Shown one piece after another: positions 57,900-64,000 of a stretch of DNA of 64,000 nucleotides. The stretch is from the NCBI GenBank assembly GCA_047967505.1, contig CM106538.1, one strand, 5' to 3'. This DNA comes from Dipteris shenzhenensis (taxonomy: Eukaryota > Polypodiophyta > Polypodiopsida > Gleicheniales). The notes under the pieces were generated by a model that saw only the letters and a list, made by a program, of their open reading frames with translations, made no database searches and was not told where the DNA came from. Both the position numbers and the translations under genes were made by a program. How positions within the stretch are numbered: the first letter of the stretch is position 1; every line of letters starts with the position of its first letter.

Positions 57900-59340
57900 G
57901 GGGAATGGGGTTGTCACAGTTGGAGATTGGTTCAGGGGAGGTGTGGAGATGTCAAAGGAGGTGATCAGAGATAGACACGGGCCACTTGGACAGATTGATG
58001 CCACCAGATTACTGATCGTGAGAGCTATGCCTCATCAGTGGAGGGATATACTCACAGATCCAGCCTATGTTCACCCCATCTCTACTTGGTCAGGTTGTTT
58101 TAGTGAGGCTGGGCTATGCATTGGAGTTCGTTTAGCGGCACCGTTTATTTATTTTGAGACGGACTCCTCTCACAGATTGTATCCCACTCAGCCCCTGGAT
58201 CGGCAGGAGCTCCTTTGGCAGAGAGTCAGGGTCATTGGTTGCCTGGGTAAGGAACGGTGGGCCACGAATCCTTCCAGGTTGACCATTGCAGAGGATACTA
58301 GATGGAGACTTTGGATTTTTCAAGGTCGACCTCTTGCGGAGCTTGATTGGGACCCAGGTGAGTGGGCATGGCCTGCTATGGTGGTAGGCGATTGTCCTCT
58401 TTCCTTTTTCCAGTACTCGACGAGGACAGGTTACAGGCTTCAACAGAGAGACTCTCATCACCTACCATCTGCCTCCTAGCATTGGCACGCACAGGGACTT
58501 ACTGCAATGCTCTTGCTGAGCTACTGGACTCACTTTTAGGGCATCAGTAGAGCTAGGAAAGTCTCCTACTTTCTTTGGCTCACTATACATAGGGGCATAC
58601 CTGTGGGTACTTGGCTTCAGCAGATGGGTAGACCCTCCTTGTGTATGCGTTGTCAGCTTGCAGAGGAATCTAGCAAGCATTGTTTATGGAGCTGCCCCAG
58701 CTCTAGAGTGGTCTGGACAGGTATCTTCAGGTTGTTCTCACATGTTACATCCGAGTCCTTTCTGATGACATGGGGCGCAGCCCTTTGGGGGAGAGGATCT
58801 GGAGCCTTTACTCTCTTTGAGTCAGAGCCAGGAGACCACGGTTTCTTCATGCAGCGTCGCCAGAGACGGAGTCCCACAGAGGCCAGCATCATGGAGCCAT
58901 AGGATTTGCTTTTGGTACCTGTATCAGCTCAGGATTCCCTGCCTACTTCAGCTGCAGGGTCAGCCAGGGAGGTGATTTCCAGCATTACCCTATGGCAGAT
59001 CTGGTGTTCGCGATGTTCTTTTGTCCTTGGGGGCCATTTATGCACAGAGGCTGACACTCTCGCTTCCATTTGGGCGGAGATTATCTTCACTCTCAGGAGT
59101 CAGTGGGAGCGGTATACAGGCACCTCTTTGGCAGCTCGTGGGAGACTTATATCCTTCATGAGGACATGGGACTGCTCATTGTTTTTTCATTTGACCCCTT
59201 TTGGGATGTCGTGGCATTTTAGACCACCACCATGGCTTTTTTGCCACATTGTTGAGGCTAGGGATAGAGTACTTTCTCTCCCACCTATTGGATGATTTGT
59301 TTTGAATGGAATATATCACTCTTTTTTCTTTTCTTTTTTT
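57900..59340 (+). mobile_element. LINE B fragment inside the Copia leader
   Basis: Three consecutive plus frames with only small breaks. 57943-58479 encodes 178 residues from the region before zf-RVT (GPLGQIDATRLLIVRAMPHQ, GCLGKERWATNPSRLTIAED, WRLWIFQGRPLAELDWDPGE). 58560-58902 encodes zf-RVT (YFLWLTIHRGIPVGTWLQ, CMRCQLAEESSKHCLWSC, VVWTGIFRLFSH). 58906-59295 encodes the C-terminal tail (SSITLWQIWCSRCSFVLGG, DTLASIWAEIIFTLRSQW). It ends with a T-rich 3' region. It belongs to the same LINE group as the copies at 49.7 and 60-62.8 kb but a different subfamily. It is 5'-truncated and lacks RT. Its orientation is opposite to that of the Copia host. Target duplications were not identified. Confidence 0.8.
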
Positions 59341-59531
59341 TTTAAAAATCATCAAAAAACGTCTTTTTAACTCCAAAACAACTCAGAGAACTTTCCAAAG
59401 GTTTCTGCAAGGTCTCTACACACCGAGATGTAGGTAAAGTCACTCAACGGAGCTTCTCCTTCCTCCCATAGAGCTGTAGCAGCAGACTTCGGGCTCCAAG
59501 CACACACTCGGGCTCAGCTAGAACACCCGCG

Positions 59532-59543
59532 CTCTTATACCAG
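59532..59543 (-). other. Primer-binding site of the Copia element
   Basis: GCTCTTATACCA, minus strand TGGTATAAGAGC, complementary to the 3' end of initiator Met-tRNA except one base (usual TGGTATCAGAGC). It lies two bases from the 5' LTR. Confidence 0.75.
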
Positions 59544-59545
59544 TT

Positions 59546-59724
59546 GAGAGATCTCAACAATGGAAGCGGAACGGAAGAAGGTGAGAGAGGGAGAGCCAGA
59601 AGAGAGAGCCACACAAGTTTTTGGTGGGTGCTAAACACTCTGATCTTGTATGTCATCCATATATGTATGTGTTTGAGTATTGTACATAACTCGGATTAAG
59701 GTACAGTGGCCTTTAACCCCCACA
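59546..59724 (-). repeat. 5' LTR of the Copia element
   Basis: 179 bases, same start as the other LTR and ending CCCCCACA. By eye it is about 90% identical to 54617-54799, differing by small indels in the GA and TA runs. Differences between the two LTRs measure time since insertion. Confidence 0.85.
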
Positions 59725-60149
59725 ACTAGGACTCACTAGAACAAACCAAAACTGAATAAATTTGACTCCATTTCCTAACACCCTCAGGTAAACAACTTGT
59801 CAATCAACAATTTGTTGATGGCATAATCTAACTCCTAGGAACCCAACTAAAGATCTAAATGGATTATTGGAATGCCTTAACACATTCTGCATTGCATCAA
59901 GGTCGGTTATCAATCACGTAGTCCTTTTGCACAAAGCCCAAGAAGGAAGAAGATCTGGGTGTTGTTGACATTCACTAGGCTGCTTATAAGCTCGCAGCTT
60001 CTTAGATCATAAAAGCAATTCTTAGCCCTAATTTGGTTTGGCCCCATTTATTAATGAGGAACCTTGTGTAGCTAAAACCTTTGAGAACATATATATATTT
60101 AAGCCTGAGCACACATTGAGATGATGATGATGAAGAAAGGTTAAGGCTG

Positions 60150-60830
60150 CTGCTCCTCCCCACTCCCTTGCTGCCCCCATCTCCTTCGGCCCCCTCCCTC
60201 GCCCTCAGCCCCTCCCCCTCCCCCTCCCCCTCCCCCTCCCTCAGCCTCTCCCTTCCTCCTCCTCTCCTCTCAGCCTGCTACTCCTTCCCCTCCTCTCCCT
60301 CTCAGCCCACCCCCTCCCCTCTCAGCCCGCTCCCCTTTCCCTGCTCCCCCACTCCCCTCACCCGCTCCTTGCCTCAGACCTCCCTCTACCCCGCTCCCTA
60401 CCCCCTGCCTCTACACCCCTCTCCTCTACCCGCTCCCTACCCCCGCCTCTACCCCCCCCCGCCTCTACCTCCCTCTCCTCTACCCCCTTCTCTCCTCTCC
60501 CGTTCAGCCCGCCCCCTCCCCTCTAAGCCCGCTCCCCCTTACTTGCTCCCCCACTCCCTGCCTCAGCCCTCCCTCTACCCCGCTCCCTACCCCCTGCCTC
60601 TACCCCCTCCCCTCTACCCGCTTCCTTCCCCCTGCCTCTACCTCCCGCTTCTACCTCCCTCCCCTCTTCTTTCCTCTCCTCTACCCCGCTCCCTCCCCCC
60701 GGCTTCAGCCCTCTCCTCTACCCCCTCTCCTCTCCCCCGCTCCCTATCCCCCCGCCTCAGCCCTCTCCTCTACCCCCCTCCTCTTCTTCCTGTCTCCCCC
60801 CTCTTCCTTCTCCCGGAGCGTTTTTGGAGC
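60150..60830 (+). repeat. 680-bp polypyrimidine leader of LINE C
   Basis: Nearly pure C/T with CTCCCC, CTCTACCCC and CAGCCCGCTCCC units. The 268-codon frame through it (60168-60974, Pro/Ser/Leu only) is a product of composition. The other strand is G-rich with many GGGG runs, able in principle to form G-quadruplex or triplex structures. It occupies the position of a LINE 5' UTR/promoter. Confidence 0.8.
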
Positions 60831-60881
60831 GTACGGAGCCTCAAAAGTCAAAAGTGTCCGAGTCGGCCTCCTCATCTCGAT

Positions 60882-62015
60882 TGGAGATGGAAGCCAATCC
60901 TACTCCACCTCCACCGGCCGTGCAAACTATTTCTTTTTCTAAAGACGAGTTGCAGCAGCTCAAGAAGGACGTAGAGATTGAATGCTCTACCACGTTGCTC
61001 GCATGCATCTTCGGGTCTCACCCTTCCAGATCCCAAGCCAGAGACTGCTGGATGCTTGCAGCTCTCCCCCCATACCTCCCTACACGATTGTTAGATGTTC
61101 ATCTTCTGGGACAGTTTTTTCCAGGTTGTTTTTGACACTCCAGAGGCTGCGAGCACAGTGCTCAAAGCTGAGTTTTTACACCTAGGACACAGGAAGATCT
61201 CTTTTGACACCTGTGATATTGGTTTCGACCCAGTGGAGGCAGATAAGGAAATCTTTTCGCTCTTCATCAGATTTTCCGGGCTTCCCCAGGTATACCATCG
61301 ACTTCTTTCTATTATTGGGGAGCATTTCGACATGGTTGCTAAGATCCCACCTCTCCCTGGGTTGCCATTGACTGCAGCAGAGGCAACCAAGGCTGATGGG
61401 GTACCTAGAGTTAGGGTCCTCCATAAGGATCCGAACCTCACGATGGACCATGTTATGAACCTCACGATGGACCACGAGATTACAGGTAGGCTGGACCAGT
61501 GCAGGATATGCACGACCATTGGACACTTTGCCACGGATTTGGCCCCAGGACGAAGAAAAGGCCCATCGTACAGCTGCCGCCCCATGGCCTCAACAGAGGG
61601 GTGGCACAAGTCTAGCACCTACTCCTCGGCCTCGACAAAAGGTGGTACAGGTCCAGCACCTGCTCCTCAACCTCCACAGGGCGGTCCTCCTCAGGATGGT
61701 GGTATAGCTCCTACTCGCGAGAGTGCTCCTCCATTGAGCGCTCCTTTGGTACCGCCACCTTCTACCTCAAGTGCCTCACGACCTACAAGGGCACCCGCCG
61801 CCTACCAATGGGTTCCAGTTCATGTGCAAATTCCTCCTTCAGTTCACGAGGATACACTAGTGGACTCAGCTTCACCTCGGGCTGTCCCTCTAGTCTCACC
61901 TCACACAGTCCGAGACGCTTCAGCTTCGACCTCATTCCCGGTTGCAGCTTCTCCCCTAGAACCAGCGGTGCCAGACACTCTCCTCGAGGTAGTAGAGGTC
62001 TCCGCGGCTATGTAG
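60882..62015 (+). pseudogene. LINE C ORF1 (gag-like, zinc-knuckle remnant)
   Basis: Starts with MEANPTPPPPAVQ at 60882 and reads SKDELQQLKKDVEIECSTTL. A frameshift near 61090 follows, into the 61095-62015 frame. That frame has FQVVFDTPEAASTVLKAEFL and FIRFSGLPQVYHRLLSIIGE, then HEITGRLDQCRICTTIGHFA. The last is a CCHC-type knuckle whose final Cys is replaced. The C-terminal half is Pro/Ser/Thr rich. LINE ORF1 proteins bind element RNA. Apart from the one shift it is open for about 370 codons. The DUF4283-like portion precedes the knuckle. The 3' end runs toward the deletion junction near 62190. Confidence 0.75.
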
Positions 62016-63390
62016 ACATAGGATCGAGAGGAATCCTCACTTCCTCCCTTCGATAGGGAGAAGGAAATGGTTTACACTATTGATCTTCTTCCCTCAAAAG
62101 GGATCCTTCGCACTCCGGTGTCTGGCTTGCTTCACACAAACTCATTTTCAACTCTGGCAAATGCTTCAGATTTCCCAGAGGAGGAGTTGGGGGGTAGCCA
62201 GGATTTTCAATCACTTTGCCCACTCCCCATTCTTTATGACATGAAGCTCAGTGGCTTGGCTTTCTCTTACAGAGCCTTAGGTATTCTATGAGAGACTTGA
62301 CTCCTCTCGGGCCATTTCGATTCGACGTCATCAGGTTGAGTCCTGTTCTTTGGATGTAATACCACACCTTCCTTTTGCAGCTGTACATGCCTCTATGGAT
62401 ACCTCTTGGGAGATTCTAGCGAGCATAGCAGCCTAGCATATTTGGAGAGCTAGATGCACAGAGGCATTGGAGGGAACTCAGGTTCATCCCTTGCACACAT
62501 TGGCTAGTATCTGGATAGACACCATACATACCTTGATGGCTGTATGGACGAGTATGCAAGGAGACTCCCGTGCAAGGAGGGCTTCTTTCTTCAGGGAATG
62601 GAAGGATTCTCCTTTCTTCTCTGAGACTCCTACAGGGTTGAGGTGGCACTTTCAGCCTCGGCCTTGGTTGTTTTCCACCTCACTTTGAGGGGGTTTGTTT
62701 AACCTCATGATTTCATGATGTATTCCGCTTTGAGCTTGCTCTCGCGGATTTTTTCTCTTACTTAATAGAAATCTCTTTCTTGGGGAAAAAAACCTTTGAG
62801 AACTCCAAAGTGGAAGAGATATCCTTTGCTTTCAGCACTTTGCAACCTTGAACCCTGCTCTTCCAATGGTAGTCCCCTATGGGGAACCCCGTGGTCTTCT
62901 TTTCAAGCCATGAAAAGTCATATAATCTTTTCAAGAAAAGGAGCCTTCATGAGTATTGACTCCATTTGGGCTTCATCCACCTTCAACGAGAACACTCTTA
63001 GTGACAATGAACTTCAAGGCCAGCTTACTTAAAACAGGGTTACAAAGTTAGGGTCATTGTGGAAAAAAGAGGAGCTCAAGTGGAAAGTCTGGCCTGAAAT
63101 AAGGAGTCAGTTTGGGCTCTCTAGCCAGTAGTGATGACCTCTATGGGCTGGTAATATCCAATGGAAAGAGAGTAATTACCTAGTGTACAACAAAGAATTC
63201 CATTGAGTAGGCTCTTCTTTCTTTCTTCCCTATACCAACCTCTAAATCTGAGATTGCTCAGGTATCCAAGGTTTTGAATTGAAGATGGAAAGTTATTGAC
63301 AGTACACAGTGCTAGAAAAACGATTTCTCAAAGGTTTGGCTGAAAACCATTCTAGGTAAGATGTCTACTTTACTAAGGCTGATCCTTCAC

Positions 63391-63540
63391 AAAGCCATTT
63401 GGACCAACTGCAAAGGGAAAGAATAGGAAAAGGGGATGGTAGATGCCTAGGTTTGGACCAACTGCAAAGCCATCTGGACCAACTGCAAAGGGAAAGAATA
63501 GGCAAATGGGATAATATGTGCAAAAGATGCCTAGGTCATA
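63391..63540 (+). repeat. In-frame 75-bp tandem duplication in LINE A zf-RVT region
   Basis: AAAGCCATTTGGACCAACTG begins at 63391 and AAAGCCATCTGGACCAACTG at 63466. Both run on through CAAAGGGAAAGAATAGG. The period is 25 codons, so the frame (LDQLQRERIGK twice) is kept. Confidence 0.85.
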
Positions 63541-63845
63541 ACAAGGATATCTTTGACTTGTTTGTTGCTTGCACACATGTCAAAAGAGTCTGGAAGATTG
63601 GTCATATTCAGCTAGGGGAGTTGGAAGGCCATTCTTTTGGGTGATGTCTTCAAGGTAAAGAAGGAGTACTTGAATCCAGTCATAGCTTATGCAATTTGGG
63701 ACATTTGGGTGGCTAAAAATTTGTAGTTTAATAATGTTCTTCTTAACATTGAAGAAAATTTTCTGTTGTGCATTAACGAGAAAAACAAAGACTTGTCCAA
63801 GGAGGTCCTGATTTTTACTAAGCCCATGCACAACTGCTGAAAGAG

Positions 63846-64000
63846 ATTTAATGAGTGTTGGGGTATTTTGGAGCTCAGTTGTGGGAACTAGGCCTAGTGT
63901 GAGTATTTGAGTCCTAGTATGTGTGTCCCTAAGTGTGTGGATGTGCATGTGTCCTTAGGTGGCCACTTGCCCACTTGTGTGTATATTAGATAATGTCTCC
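63846..64000. other. Window end, 3' of LINE A
   Basis: Contains GTGTGTCCCTAAGTGTGTGG and related GTGT words. No gene was seen. Confidence 0.35.

Larger units (their letters stand above)
54617..59724 (-). mobile_element. Copia element with LTRs and TSD, internally deleted
   Basis: Its LTRs are 54617-54799 and 59546-59724, and ACTAG flanks both sides (54612-54616 and 59725-59729). The PBS GCTCTTATACCA (59532-59543, minus TGGTATAAGAGC) marks the right LTR as 5'. Minus-strand coding, in order: a gag piece at about 56720-56440 (NEIMWHLREG, AADEV, LMGYLPYNCQ), directly joined to the integrase end at about 56400-56040 (MSPRTPEQNLVGEQMNRTIQ, LRIFGCEAYAHLPKELQKKL). 56010-55681 is the linker. Then comes the RT end/RNase H at 55640-55048 (KVLQRFN, GSLMYAM, RVLGYTDSDYAGHVDSKRST, IALSTTEAEYVAATEGCKEA). 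Thus gag C-terminus through integrase core, and the RT catalytic core, are both deleted. LINE B lies in the leader, with a few stops besides. Confidence 0.9.
52578..59770 (-). mobile_element. Non-autonomous LTR element inserted in LINE A
   Basis: Two LTRs of about 340 bases lie in the same orientation: left 52578-52919, right 54319-54616 continuing at 59730-59770. Both start TGAAGG(G)TGCAT and end TTGACTCCA. GGCTCTGATACCA (54304-54316) next to the right LTR is the initiator Met-tRNA primer site on the minus strand, so the right LTR is the 5' one. TTTCCTA stands at both outer ends (52571-52577 and 59771-59777) and is the likely target duplication. The LINE A reading continues across it. The 1.4-kb interior (52920-54318) has no pol or gag ORF. 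Instead it has short repeats (CAGAGGCTAGTGAGCATGG at 53050-53125), so it is a LARD/TRIM-like passenger. Confidence 0.8.
60089..62790 (+). mobile_element. LINE C, internally deleted, with 13-bp TSD
   Basis: AACCTTTGAGAAC occurs at 60076-60088 and 62791-62803 and flanks the insertion. From the 5' end: a short TA run, a pyrimidine-rich leader (about 60150-60830), ORF1 (60882-62015), then a junction near 62190 to the last 600 bases of the LINE. That 3' block is almost identical to 49974-50580, including the final TTTCTTGGGG-A(n). The endonuclease, RT and most of zf-RVT are missing. With both ends and a TSD present, the deletion may precede insertion, in which case it was mobilised in trans, or follow it. 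Confidence 0.85.
51560..63845 (+). mobile_element. LINE A, L1-type, interrupted by nested elements
   Basis: Plus-strand pieces in LINE order. The ORF1 DUF4283-like domain is at 51560-51840 (RRHLLEKASIFFSLKRRKRL, LDLNPAKA, TPVWVELSYLP). RT palm is at about 52075-52575, with WRPLTMLNYRYKVFEKV, EFIRG, EWDFLIQALHDIELGPIFVS, then RSIRQGCLLAPLLFAIAVNA. It is then cut by the LTR element (52578-59770). RT resumes at about 59771 (GKQLVNQQFVDG in the place of ...NQQFADDT, the catalytic box). It runs to 60088, where LINE C is inserted. After 62803 it reads on to the zf-RVT zone (63540-63610, KDIFDLFVACTHVKRVWK) and an end near 63845. Stops and frameshifts are many. The distance from first to last piece is 12.3 kb, of which only about 2.4 kb is LINE A. 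Confidence 0.75.

Noticed and set aside
60168-60974. 268-codon Pro/Ser/Leu ORF
   Set aside because: The region is nearly pure C and T, so stops are rare by composition. It lies in the LINE C leader.
1-64000. tRNA, rRNA and small RNA genes
   Set aside because: I looked for cloverleaf box motifs and conserved rRNA words and found none I could support. The initiator-tRNA-like words at 43711, 51309, 54304 and 59532 are retrotransposon primer sites.

Overview
This looks like nuclear DNA from a land plant with a large, repeat-rich genome, perhaps a fern, gymnosperm or other non-flowering lineage (that placement is inference). The evidence is two exons of a CASTOR/POLLUX (DMI1-type) ion-channel gene with proper splice sites, Copia and Gypsy retrotransposons primed by initiator-Met tRNA, plant-type L1 LINEs with the zf-RVT tail, and a PIF1-helicase Helitron. 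Genes are sparse. Almost everything recognisable is a decayed transposable element, often inside another.

Layout. 1-3 kb: a partial uncharacterised minus-strand ORF and a likely intact two-exon gene of 300 codons (1748-2745). 4.3-5.9 kb: minus-strand Gypsy relic. 8.0-9.4 kb: an 88-bp-period array of palindromes, a large AAATGCAGAAATG-type minisatellite, and a fragment of an EEP-type endonuclease. 11.5-12.1 and 16.8-17.3 kb: plus-strand Gypsy integrase relics, either side of a decayed DUF7869-type ORF (13.86-15.84 kb, minus). 22.7-26.8 kb: minus-strand Helitron relic (zinc-finger region, HUH Rep, PIF1 helicase). An unassigned 242-codon ORF lies upstream of it and a second minisatellite of the 8.5-kb type beyond its 3' side. 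29.9 kb: hairpin plus tandem repeats. 31-44 kb: gag/protease-like Gypsy relics, a short LINE with its target duplication, an isolated LTR, an inverted dispersed repeat pair and a small TRIM-like LTR element.

47.7-48.3 kb: the last two coding exons of a CASTOR/POLLUX-like channel, minus strand, ending in a normal stop. The DNA upstream of them (48.3-64 kb) is packed with transposons. A Copia relic is broken by a LINE. Then comes a LINE (A) whose reverse-transcriptase region is interrupted by a non-autonomous LTR element. One LTR of that element holds a Copia element (TSD ACTAG), which itself contains a LINE fragment (B). LINE A is interrupted again by LINE C (13-bp TSD). The nesting order can be read from target duplications and from an unfilled paralogous site.

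There is no operon-like organisation. The story of the window is serial insertion and internal deletion, with two plausible host genes surviving. No convincing tRNA, rRNA or CRISPR was seen.
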